From Bacillota bacterium (GTDB taxonomy: Bacteria > Bacillota > Clostridia > Lachnospirales > Lachnospiraceae), in NCBI GenBank assembly GCA_023424995.1, contig JAFADH010000188.1, positions 1 through 39,149 of the forward strand: a stretch of 39,149 nt of DNA. The letters are read 5' to 3'. The notes beneath the pieces were generated by a model. That model made no database searches, was not told the DNA's origin, and was given only the letters and a program-made list of their open reading frames with translations. Below, one piece after another: positions 1-7,473 of this stretch. Every line of letters begins with the position of its first letter. The stretch's first letter is position 1. Made by a program: the position numbers and the translations under genes.

Positions 1-85
1 ACTGATCCGCATATTGCAGGTACTGATCTGCAAAGGAAAAGCTTTGGTTTTTACACCGGAACCGGCATTTCGCCTTTGAACCGGA
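1..85. other. Window edge downstream of luxC-like gene
   Basis: This stretch follows the luxC-like stop codon on the minus strand. In the minus direction the first ATG gives only a five-codon frame, so no following gene can be recognised here. No clear terminator hairpin is seen either, so the luxE-luxC transcription unit may continue beyond the window. Confidence 0.3.
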
Positions 86-1471
86 TCAGTATTCCGCAAT
101 TCTGGAATACCTCTGCAGCGGATACTCCCCGTCATGGGCTTCTCCGGAGAGCATCCTTGACATATCGTCATAATCGGTTATTCTGCTTGCGCCGGAACGG
201 AGCAGCTTTCGTGACAATGCTTCCCTCTCATCGGGAGCACAGAGAAGCCCGACGGTCTGCAGATATCCTTTATAGCGGTGCAGACTGCTTATGATATACC
301 TGTGCGGTAAAGGCTTTGCCCAGCAGTTGCCATAGGTATAGGAGGGCTCCAGCTTTTTGTCCGCGGAAGCGGTTATGCTGCAGTGCTCACCGCGGTAGAT
401 ACGCTGCTCTCCCGCAAGAGCGGATAATTCCTGATTATATAAAAGCAGATTGATCTGAGCCCTGATACCCATAGGAGGAGCCTGATACGATCCGGATGCC
501 AGATTAAGAATGCGGATAAATTCCTCACAGAAATTATAGACCACGGACATCTCTCCGGTATCCAGGAAGATACCCTGGCAGGAGCTGCACAGCAGCTGCT
601 TCGTACGAAGGATATGATGGGCAAGCCCGGTCAGCTTCCGCTCGGATATTCCTTGCCGGGTGATATACGCAAAGCTCAGCTTATGACCCCATTCGATGAT
701 CCTGGTGTTAGGGGAAGCCAGAGTGCGGACCGAAGAGATGGCCGCGTCCCCGCCCCATACCACGATGGCGTCGGCGCATTCAGCCAGTGCTTTCATGGAG
801 GACAGGTCACTGGAAGGGGTGTCAAATACATAGATATAATCCGCTAAGGACGGTTCAAGCCGTATCAGCTCCATGAGCAGCATTACGGTAAAGCCCTGGT
901 CGGCGGAAGGGAGCTTCAACAGATTGATGTTGCCGGCCAACAAGCCTTCTATTACGCTGTAAGCAGGAAGTCCGTCCACATTGCCGGCAGCGATATGAAA
1001 AAGCACCCCCAGGGGCATGCGTTCCCTCCGAATCACCGTGTTCTCATGAAAGGGAGGAGACAGCACCGCAGCTTCCGGCACTTCTCCCAGCTCCAGCTTC
1101 ATTTTATATAGCAGGCTCTCCCTGCGGAACATGCGGATAATCTCGTCCAGCTGTTCATAACCGACAGCTCCCGCGGCAATCAACGGCTGTACGATATCGT
1201 TATAGAACCCCTGTTCAAAGCGTTCTGCCAGCTTATGACAGGCTTCAATAACGGCCGTGGGATCAAGCAGCGGCTTCTGCAGGGTATGGCAGAGCTGTTT
1301 TGGCAGGCCGGGCAGAATATGGCCTATTTTTTCAGAGGGTAAGATGGTTCCGTTCATTAATATCATAGATGTACTCCTATCCGCCTGGTAATCCTCTTCG
1401 CAGGCTGTTTCGTCAGAGCTGCTGAAGTAACTGAACTGGTCAAGCACCGGTGGAAACACATGAGTTTTCAC
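86..1471 (-). CDS. LuxC-type acyl-CoA reductase
   Basis: The 461-residue product resembles the LuxC family, which reduces activated fatty acyl groups to aldehydes with NADPH in the cytoplasm. Visible features are the aldehyde-dehydrogenase-like stretch RMPLGVLFHIAAGN (about 151-164), the NINLLKLPS segment (about 181-189) and the motif CSSCQG, whose first Cys (about 295) aligns with the acyl-accepting cysteine of LuxC (CSSPQ in Vibrio). The gene starts 10 nt after the stop of the luxE-like gene, with a GGTGA site 7 nt before the ATG, so the two are almost certainly co-transcribed. No luxA, luxB or luxD is present, so light production is not implied; the aldehyde could serve lipid, wax or signal synthesis. 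The family call is secure and the substrate is unknown. Confidence 0.85.
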   Translation of the reverse strand: MKTHVFPPVLDQFSYFSSSDETACEEDYQADRSTSMILMNGTILPSEKIGHILPGLPKQLCHTLQKPLLDPTAVIEACHKLAERFEQGFYNDIVQPLIAAGAVGYEQLDEIIRMFRRESLLYKMKLELGEVPEAAVLSPPFHENTVIRRERMPLGVLFHIAAGNVDGLPAYSVIEGLLAGNINLLKLPSADQGFTVMLLMELIRLEPSLADYIYVFDTPSSDLSSMKALAECADAIVVWGGDAAISSVRTLASPNTRIIEWGHKLSFAYITRQGISERKLTGLAHHILRTKQLLCSSCQGIFLDTGEMSVVYNFCEEFIRILNLASGSYQAPPMGIRAQINLLLYNQELSALAGEQRIYRGEHCSITASADKKLEPSYTYGNCWAKPLPHRYIISSLHRYKGYLQTVGLLCAPDEREALSRKLLRSGASRITDYDDMSRMLSGEAHDGEYPLQRYSRIAEY

Positions 1472-1481
1472 CGTATAATGC

Positions 1482-2594
1482 TTACTTCTTCAACAGCTCG
1501 GCGGCTCCGGCGGCGCAGGTCTTAATATCCTGCAAGCCTGCACGTCCCAGAATCTCAAAATACGGAGCCTTGATACCGCAGCCACACTCACTGCCGTCAT
1601 GCAGGATACCCAGATCGTCCGTCATCACACTTACCAGGGGCATGCTTTCCACCATGGGGGTAATTAAATTTACCAAACCTGGCTCACCATTCTTTACAGG
1701 CAACAGGGTGTCGATATCACGGATAATCACCCGGCTGTAGACAGGAACATGAAAATGATGGTTCCTGCAGTCACAGTACACGATGGGATGCTCCACTGCA
1801 CCGAAGAATTCCCTGCAATTATCCTCCGGTATGCCAAGCACCTCCCGGATTAATGCATACAATGCCGTCTTATCGACCTGCTCCGTATAATGCTGCTTCC
1901 AGCCTCCGCCAAGCAGGATTCGGGAACCCTCGGGAAGCTTTAACTTAATTCCGGATTTTTGCAATTCCTGAAGGAAGAAATACAGATAGGACGGAAACCC
2001 GATCAGTCTTACAGGAAAAGGCTGCCGGCTGTACCGGAGCAATGCTTTCTTAAGACCCCCCAGATCCAATTGATATCCCTCAGGGGAAGGCTTTAAGGCA
2101 TATGCCCGGCTGATTGCCGGTGCGAAAAAGGTAGCGCCGAAGGCAGTCTTGGCAATCACGGTGTGATTTTTCGAATCCGGCTTGTATCCCAATATAAGAT
2201 AATTTGCAGGCTTTAAGGATAATAATCCATGGTAAGCGGCGGTACGCAGCACCATAAAGGCTCCGTAATAAAGACTTTTCAGGTCAAAGCCGATCCGGCT
2301 TTTCTTTCCTCTGGTACCGGAGGAGGTAGCCTTGATAAATATTTTCTCCGGAGGCATGGACCTTAGTCTGTGGGTCTTCAGATATAAGGTGGGAAGAGCG
2401 GGCAACCGGTATAGATCCTTAATGGAAGCAAGCTGTTTTATTTTAAATTTCCTGGTTTTAAGAATGCGGCGGTATTCCCTGCAATGGCGAAGGTGATACA
2501 TAACATTATGCTTTACCGCCGATATAAATATGGAATCCGTTCCCGGATGATCATATATATTTTTGCTTGTAAATAAATACTTTCTATAATCCAT
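1482..2594 (-). CDS. LuxE-type acyl-protein synthetase
   Basis: The 370-residue product matches LuxE, the ATP-dependent enzyme that activates a fatty acid as acyl-AMP and passes it to LuxC. It carries the phosphate-binding motif ATSSGTRGKKS (about 88-98), typical of adenylate-forming enzymes, and the LuxE-specific LGGGWK motif (about 228-233). The length is normal for the family. It is the first gene of a two-gene minus-strand unit with the luxC-like gene 10 nt downstream, so the substrate can be handed directly to the reductase. A GAGG ribosome site lies a few bases before the ATG. The nature of the acyl chain cannot be read from the sequence. Confidence 0.85.
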   Translation of the reverse strand: MDYRKYLFTSKNIYDHPGTDSIFISAVKHNVMYHLRHCREYRRILKTRKFKIKQLASIKDLYRLPALPTLYLKTHRLRSMPPEKIFIKATSSGTRGKKSRIGFDLKSLYYGAFMVLRTAAYHGLLSLKPANYLILGYKPDSKNHTVIAKTAFGATFFAPAISRAYALKPSPEGYQLDLGGLKKALLRYSRQPFPVRLIGFPSYLYFFLQELQKSGIKLKLPEGSRILLGGGWKQHYTEQVDKTALYALIREVLGIPEDNCREFFGAVEHPIVYCDCRNHHFHVPVYSRVIIRDIDTLLPVKNGEPGLVNLITPMVESMPLVSVMTDDLGILHDGSECGCGIKAPYFEILGRAGLQDIKTCAAGAAELLKK

Positions 2595-2653
2595 GCTTCC
2601 TCATTCCGTTTCTTAATCATTTTTAAGTTTCTTTTATATATAATATATATAAT

Positions 2654-2682
2654 AGTGTATCATTACTAACGGAGAATGAAAA
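2654..2682 (-). promoter_or_regulatory. Putative promoter of luxE-luxC
   Basis: Reading the minus strand, TTTTCA and TACACT are separated by 17 nt, and TGA precedes the -10 as an extended -10 element. It lies about 60 nt upstream of the luxE-like ATG. The boxes match the consensus only partly (about four of six each). Confidence 0.4.
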
Positions 2683-2764
2683 CCAAAACTTGGGGATAAC
2701 ATAATATAAAAGGATGCTGAAAGAGTGTTGACGGCATGGGATATGTATTGACGGGAAAGCAAGG

Positions 2765-2782
2765 TTGTTAAAAAAGTAACTT
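2765..2782. promoter_or_regulatory. Degenerate Rex-like half-site
   Basis: A perfect TTGTTAA half-site is followed after 4 nt by GTAACTT, which matches TTAACAA in only four of seven positions. It could be a weak second Rex contact between the divergent promoters. On its own it would not be convincing. Confidence 0.2.
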
Positions 2783-2808
2783 TTTTTACTATTTTTCAAA
2801 AAAAATAG

Positions 2809-2837
2809 TTTTCAAAATGAATAAAGGATGTTATACT
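2809..2837 (+). promoter_or_regulatory. Putative promoter of the ndh2 operon
   Basis: TTTTCA and TATACT are spaced by 17 nt. The start would be near 2844, giving a leader of about 130 nt before the ATG at 2976. The Rex-like box at 2891-2908 then falls inside the early transcribed region, where a bound repressor would block elongation or initiation. Confidence 0.5.
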
Positions 2838-2890
2838 ATACGTATCTGGGCAAGGAAAGCGTATTGTAGCCCACATTTATTCGTCGTTGA

Positions 2891-2908
2891 TTGTTAGAAA
2901 GTTAACAA
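2891..2908. promoter_or_regulatory. Rex (redox) operator
   Basis: The 18-bp palindrome TTGTTAG-AAAG-TTAACAA matches the Firmicutes Rex consensus TTGTTAA-N4-TTAACAA in 13 of 14 defined positions. Rex releases DNA when the NADH/NAD+ ratio rises. The site is 67 nt before the start of an NADH dehydrogenase gene, which makes regulation by NADH level functionally sensible. This is inferred from sequence match and context. Confidence 0.7.
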
Positions 2909-2975
2909 TATCTGTTCGATGAATTATGACTAAAATGGTAAGTATACTATAGTGTTAAATAAGTAAGGAGCAGCC

Positions 2976-5042
2976 ATGGGGAAAAGAATTGTTATTATCG
3001 GTGCCGGATATGCCGGAATACTGACCGCAAAAAAACTTGAGAAAAAATTAAAAAAGCAGCAGGACATCAATATTACTATTATTGACAAGAACCCATTTCA
3101 CACAATGCTGACAGAGCTTCATGAGGTGGCAGCCAACCGGGTGGATGAGGATAGTATTAAGATAAGCCTGAGCAAGGTATTCGCAGGAAGAAAGGTAGAC
3201 GTTAAACTGGATACCGTGACTTCCATCGATTTTGAGAAAAAGACGGTAGTAGGCGCTAACGAATCTTATCCTTATGATTACCTGGTGCTGGCAGCAGGTT
3301 CCAAGCCTACTTACTTCGGTGTAAAGGGTGCCGAAGAATTTTCCTTCAAGCTCTGGTCTTATGAGGATGCGGTAACCTTAAAGGACCATATCCATAATGT
3401 GTTCAGAAGGGCCATGAGCGTGACCGATCCGGAGGAGAGAAGGAAGCTGCTTACCTTCTGGGTAACCGGTGCGGGCTTTACCGGTGTTGAGATGATCGGT
3501 GAATTGGCGGAGTATGTGCCTTTCCTGTGTGAGAAATTTGGAATTGACACGAAAGATGTATCTTTATATAATGTAGACGGCTTAAGCAGAGTGATCCCCA
3601 ATATGACGGAGAAGCTTTCCGCCAAGGTTCAGAAACGCCTTGAGAAGATGGGGGTCAAAGTGGTCCTGAATTCCTTCGTAAGTGAAGTGGGCGAGGACTT
3701 TATCGACTTAAAGCAGGGGGATAGTATTAACCGCTTCACGGCAGGTACTGTTGTCTGGGCAGCAGGTATCCAGAGTACGGATGTTACCCAGAATACCAAG
3801 GACTCCCTGGAAGTAGTTCGCGGAGGCCGGGTTCAGGTGGATAGTTATCTTCGCTCCACCAAGGATAAGAATGTATACGTAATCGGTGACAATATGTCCT
3901 ACATCCCGGAAGGCGAAGACCGTCCGGTACCGCAGATGGTGGAGAACTGCGAGCAGAGCTCCCACACTGCTGCACATAACATTGTATGTGAGATTACAGG
4001 CAAGGGAGAGCCGGAGATCTATAAGCCGAAATTCCACGGCGTTATGGTAAGCATCGGCGGACGATATGCGGTTTGCCATGTGGGCCTGCCGGGGCATTTC
4101 TTCAGTATGCCGTCCTTCCTGGCAATGTTTGCAAAGCATTTTATCAATATTATTTATTTTATACAGGTACTTGGCTGGAACAAGGTCTTTAATTATGCAA
4201 GACATGAATTCTTTACCATTAGAAATTGCCGCAGTTTTGTGGGAGGACATCTCTCCAACAGAACACCCAGCTTTCTGCTGATGCCCCTTCGCGTATGGCT
4301 CGGCGCCGTATGGGTATTCGAAGGCATCATGAAGATTGTGGAAGGCTGGTTCACCGATCCGAAGCTTAAGGGCTTCTTCGGCGGAGCAACCGCCTGGTAT
4401 GACAGCATCCTAAACGGGACTGCGGCTAATCCGGACGGAACCTCTTCCGCTACAACCGCAGCAGCGGAAGGTGTGACCAAGGTGGCGGCGGCAGTATCCA
4501 AAACCGTCCAGGCCATTACATTATCCTCCGATGCGGTTTCCGGCGCTACGGAACAGGCCGGTGCGGCAGCAGAAACAGCCGGTCAGGCAGTAGGCCATGT
4601 AATCATGAATTGGGATATCTTTGGTTTGATTAGGTTCATCTTCGTAAGCGGCAAGGAGCTGGCTCATTCAACCCTGGGCGATTACGCATTTAAGCTTGAT
4701 ATACCGGCAATGAACTGGTTTGTTGATGAATTGATCATACCTCATGACGGTGTTCAGATGGCGATGCAGATCTTCATCGTTGTCGCTGAGATTTTAATCG
4801 GACTCGCATTGATCGGGGGATTATTTACGACACCGGCAGCAGCATTCTCATTAATACTGCAGTTTATGTTTGTATGCACTACCGGTTTGTACCTGGGAAC
4901 CTTCTGGATGATCTTCGCCGGTATCGCAGTATTGATCGGAGCAGGAAGAACTCTTGGACTTGACTATTACGCAATGCCCGGACTGAAGAAATGGTGGAAA
5001 AAACTGCCATTCGTAAGAAAGTGGTATATCTATAATGACTAA
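2976..5042 (+). CDS. ndh2: Type-II NADH dehydrogenase fused to DoxX-like membrane domain (EET Ndh2-like)
   Basis: The 688-residue protein starts with an NDH-2 flavoprotein (about 1-425). It has an FAD-binding GAGYAG motif (about 9-14), an NADH-binding GAGFTG motif (about 166-171) and a conserved AAGI segment. NDH-2 enzymes oxidise NADH and reduce a membrane quinone without pumping protons. After about residue 435 a membrane part follows, with a helix at RVWLGAVWVFEG, an Ala/Thr-rich linker (about 490-540) and several hydrophobic segments resembling DoxX near the C-terminus. Ordinary NDH-2 lacks such an extension; the Ndh2 of flavin-based EET loci is described as having an extra C-terminal membrane part. 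AAGGAG lies 5 nt before the ATG. The end overlaps the next gene by 8 nt, which implies translational coupling. EET assignment rests on the neighbours. Confidence 0.88.
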   Translation: MGKRIVIIGAGYAGILTAKKLEKKLKKQQDINITIIDKNPFHTMLTELHEVAANRVDEDSIKISLSKVFAGRKVDVKLDTVTSIDFEKKTVVGANESYPYDYLVLAAGSKPTYFGVKGAEEFSFKLWSYEDAVTLKDHIHNVFRRAMSVTDPEERRKLLTFWVTGAGFTGVEMIGELAEYVPFLCEKFGIDTKDVSLYNVDGLSRVIPNMTEKLSAKVQKRLEKMGVKVVLNSFVSEVGEDFIDLKQGDSINRFTAGTVVWAAGIQSTDVTQNTKDSLEVVRGGRVQVDSYLRSTKDKNVYVIGDNMSYIPEGEDRPVPQMVENCEQSSHTAAHNIVCEITGKGEPEIYKPKFHGVMVSIGGRYAVCHVGLPGHFFSMPSFLAMFAKHFINIIYFIQVLGWNKVFNYARHEFFTIRNCRSFVGGHLSNRTPSFLLMPLRVWLGAVWVFEGIMKIVEGWFTDPKLKGFFGGATAWYDSILNGTAANPDGTSSATTAAAEGVTKVAAAVSKTVQAITLSSDAVSGATEQAGAAAETAGQAVGHVIMNWDIFGLIRFIFVSGKELAHSTLGDYAFKLDIPAMNWFVDELIIPHDGVQMAMQIFIVVAEILIGLALIGGLFTTPAAAFSLILQFMFVCTTGLYLGTFWMIFAGIAVLIGAGRTLGLDYYAMPGLKKWWKKLPFVRKWYIYND

Positions 5043-6015
5043 TGTTATAAACAAACAGGAAGATAGAAAGGCTGTGATCCTGCCGGAGGAGGCTTTGGAG
5101 CTCGTACGGGCCGAGGTTGCCGGGGCGCTTTCCGGATCACCTCTGGTGATTCGGGAATATACCAGGCACCTGACAACTTCCCAGGGCAAATTCATCCGGG
5201 CTGCTTCCGTGCTTACCTGTGCGGAAGACAGGGAAGGCGGGATTACGCCGAACGCCGTTAAGATAGCGGCAGCGATTGAGATATTGCATCTTGCGACTTT
5301 AGTGCACGATGACATCATAGATAATGCGGATCTGCGCAGGGGAGATGTAACCCTCCAGAAGAAATACGGCAAGCGTACCGCGGTTATCTGCGGAGATTAT
5401 CTGCTTAGCATGGCTCTTAAAATGGCGGCTTCCATACCGAATAAGAAGGAATATCTTGATATGGAGCTTCCTGACTATGTAGGCAGGGTATGTCTGGGTG
5501 AATTAAACCAGTATATTAATAATTACAATTTTAATCTGACGATTTACCGGTATCTAAAGATTATCTCCGGCAAGACAGCGGCGCTCTTCGAGGCCTCCTA
5601 TCTGGCAGGTGCAATATTTGCCGGTGTAAGTGAGAAGGAGACAAAGAAATATAAGCGGCTTGGCTTTTATATAGGTATGATCTTCCAGTTAACGGATGAT
5701 TGCATCGACTTCGAGAACACGGTGGAGACAGTTTATAAGCCGGTGCAGTCGGATTATGAGCAGGGAGTTATTACTCTTCCTTTAATTCACGCCATGTCGG
5801 AATTAAAGGAGTTCAAGGTCAAAGCAGAGAGCACGGGAGTTACAAGGGATGAGATCAATACGGCAGTTGCAAGGACCGGAGGTCTCACCTTTACGAAGCT
5901 GATTGTCAGGAAATATTATGATAAATCAGCAAGGCTGATCAGGGAGCTGGATGCTTCTGAGAGTAAAAAGAAAAAGCTGATGAAGGTTTTAAATAAGGCG
6001 GCAAGGACTGCCTGA
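5035..6015 (+). CDS. Polyprenyl diphosphate synthase (DmkB/heptaprenyl-type)
   Basis: This is a trans-prenyltransferase of 326 residues that elongates isoprenoid diphosphates to the long side chain of quinones. Both aspartate-rich motifs are intact: DDIID at 92-96 and DDCID at 221-225. The usual GKxxRP motif is present as GKFIRAA (about 51-57), with Ala in place of Pro. The start codon overlaps the end of the NADH dehydrogenase gene. The pairing suggests that it makes the tail of the quinone that this dehydrogenase reduces, as DmkB does in Listeria EET loci. No DHNA prenyltransferase or other menaquinone gene is in the window. Chain length cannot be set from sequence alone. Confidence 0.88.
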   Translation: MTNVINKQEDRKAVILPEEALELVRAEVAGALSGSPLVIREYTRHLTTSQGKFIRAASVLTCAEDREGGITPNAVKIAAAIEILHLATLVHDDIIDNADLRRGDVTLQKKYGKRTAVICGDYLLSMALKMAASIPNKKEYLDMELPDYVGRVCLGELNQYINNYNFNLTIYRYLKIISGKTAALFEASYLAGAIFAGVSEKETKKYKRLGFYIGMIFQLTDDCIDFENTVETVYKPVQSDYEQGVITLPLIHAMSELKEFKVKAESTGVTRDEINTAVARTGGLTFTKLIVRKYYDKSARLIRELDASESKKKKLMKVLNKAARTA

Positions 6016-6035
6016 CCTTACGATGGATTCCGGAT

Positions 6036-6080
6036 GCTTATGGTAAACAGTAAATGCAGAATATTCAATATACCATAAGC
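6036..6080. repeat. Inverted repeat between dmkB-like and pplA-like genes
   Basis: GCTTATGGTA at 6036-6045 is repeated inverted as TACCATAAGC at 6071-6080, a perfect 10-bp stem with a 25-nt loop. No T-tract follows, so it is not a standard terminator. It may be an operator, a processing site or a partial terminator separating the membrane enzymes from the highly expressed lipoprotein. Confidence 0.4.
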
Positions 6081-6279
6081 AGTCCGTTCATTCGGAGGAA
6101 TTTGCCGGGGAATGTTAATTTTCAGACAATATCCCTGGGATTACATATTCGTCCGTAATTTTCCCTTACTTACATGATAAAACAGGCTTTACAATGGTAT
6201 ATTATTCCCGGGCATGCCTGGGATTGATATAATAATAACAAAAAACTAAAAAAAACCACAAAAAATGGGAGGAATAGTT

Positions 6280-7290
6280 ATGAAAAAAGTATTAGCACTA
6301 GTATTAGCGGCTGTAATGGTAACCGGTGTACTGACCGGCTGCGGCCAAAAGGCAGATTCCACAGACCCTCTGAAGACAGGTCTCTCAGTAGCATTATCTC
6401 TTGCAAAATCCAAGGATGCTGCAGCAGATGCGGAAGGACTCGCAGAGATCGATGCATTCATCGTAGCAGTAACAGTTGATAAAGACGGTAAGATTGAAGA
6501 GTGTAAAATCGATGCGGCACAGACTAAGGTTAATTTCTCAACAGAAGGCAAGCTTACAACAGATCTCGCAACCGTATACCAGACCAAGCAGGAATTAAAG
6601 GTAGGCTATGGAATGAAGGGCTCTTCCGGCATCGGCAAAGAGTGGTATGAGCAGGCAAATGCATTTGCTGATTATGTAAAGGGCAAGACTGTAACAGATA
6701 TCAAGGGTATCGCAGTCAGCGAAGAAGACAGAGCAACTGATGCTGATGTAGCAGCTATCGTTACCGTACATATCGGTGATTTCATTAACGGTGTTGAAAA
6801 GGCTGTAGCTAATGCGAAGGATTTAGGAGCCAAGAAGGGTGATAAGTTAGGCCTTGGTGTATATACCAATATCGCTAAGTCAAAAGATGCTGCTGCTGAT
6901 ACAGCAGGCTTAGCTCAGGCTTATTCCTATTATACGGCAACTACTTTTGATAAAGACGGCAAGATCACAAGCTCTGTTATCGATGCATCCCAGGGTAATG
7001 TTAACTTTGATACGGCCGGTGTAATCACAACTGATTTAGCAGTTGCTCCCCAGACCAAGCAGGAATTAAAGGAAGGCTATGGAATGAAGGGATCCTCCGG
7101 TATCGGCAAAGAATGGTATGAGCAGGCGAATTCATTTGCTGACTATGTAGAAGGCAAGACTGCAAGTGATGTTAAGGCAATCGCTATAGAAGACGGGAAG
7201 GCTACCGGCTCTGATTTAACAGCTTCCGTAACCGTCAGCATTAACGGTTTCCAGGATATTATCGAGAGAGCTTACAACAGCACAAAATAA
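6280..7290 (+). CDS. pplA: PplA-like FMN-binding extracellular electron-transfer lipoprotein
   Basis: The 336-residue product has a lipoprotein signal peptide ending LTGC with the lipid-modified Cys at 21. Two tandem repeats of about 157 residues follow; the shared block QTKQEL-x-GYGMKGSSGIGKEWYEQ occurs in both, with nearly identical DNA at 6580 and 7051. This layout matches PplA, the surface flavoprotein of Listeria-type EET, which carries covalently bound FMN and passes electrons to outside acceptors. An ApbE-type transferase follows downstream. The usual SGAT-type flavin acceptor motif is not obvious; the equivalent positions read TGSDLTASVT in repeat 2 and TDADVAAIVT in repeat 1. The ATG at 6280 is chosen because the ATG at 6265 lies inside the GGGAGG ribosome site. 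Confidence 0.82.
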   Translation: MKKVLALVLAAVMVTGVLTGCGQKADSTDPLKTGLSVALSLAKSKDAAADAEGLAEIDAFIVAVTVDKDGKIEECKIDAAQTKVNFSTEGKLTTDLATVYQTKQELKVGYGMKGSSGIGKEWYEQANAFADYVKGKTVTDIKGIAVSEEDRATDADVAAIVTVHIGDFINGVEKAVANAKDLGAKKGDKLGLGVYTNIAKSKDAAADTAGLAQAYSYYTATTFDKDGKITSSVIDASQGNVNFDTAGVITTDLAVAPQTKQELKEGYGMKGSSGIGKEWYEQANSFADYVEGKTASDVKAIAIEDGKATGSDLTASVTVSINGFQDIIERAYNSTK

Positions 7291-7315
7291 TATGAACATA
7301 ATACAGTAATATATA

Positions 7316-7385
7316 GGGAGTGTTGGAAAACATAATTCTATCCATGTTGGGAAACCCTGAGGAAGAAATTTGTTTCAACACTCCC
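7316..7385. other. Long stem-loop after pplA-like gene
   Basis: GGGAGTGTTG at 7316-7325 pairs perfectly with CAACACTCCC at 7376-7385; flanking AAA/TTT and CA/TG positions extend the stem. The loop is about 40 nt and no proper U-tract follows. It may act as an mRNA stabiliser or partial terminator that sets a high lipoprotein-to-transferase ratio. Confidence 0.45.
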
Positions 7386-7473
7386 TTGCTTATTCACAGG
7401 AACTATAAGATAATAAGCAGTGATATATTTTAGCATAACATGGGATACATGTCCTTACGTATGAGGTGAAGCT

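Noticed and set aside
86..2594. Bioluminescence operon
   Set aside because: luxA, luxB and luxD are absent, and luxCE-like pairs occur in non-luminous bacteria.
3708..4250. 180-codon minus-strand frame inside the NADH dehydrogenase gene
   Set aside because: It is antisense to a well-supported flavoprotein, has no family features and no ribosome site; it is a shadow of the codon pattern.
6265..6280. Upstream ATG as start of the PplA-like protein
   Set aside because: That ATG overlaps the ribosome site used by the ATG at 6280, which gives a standard lipoprotein signal.
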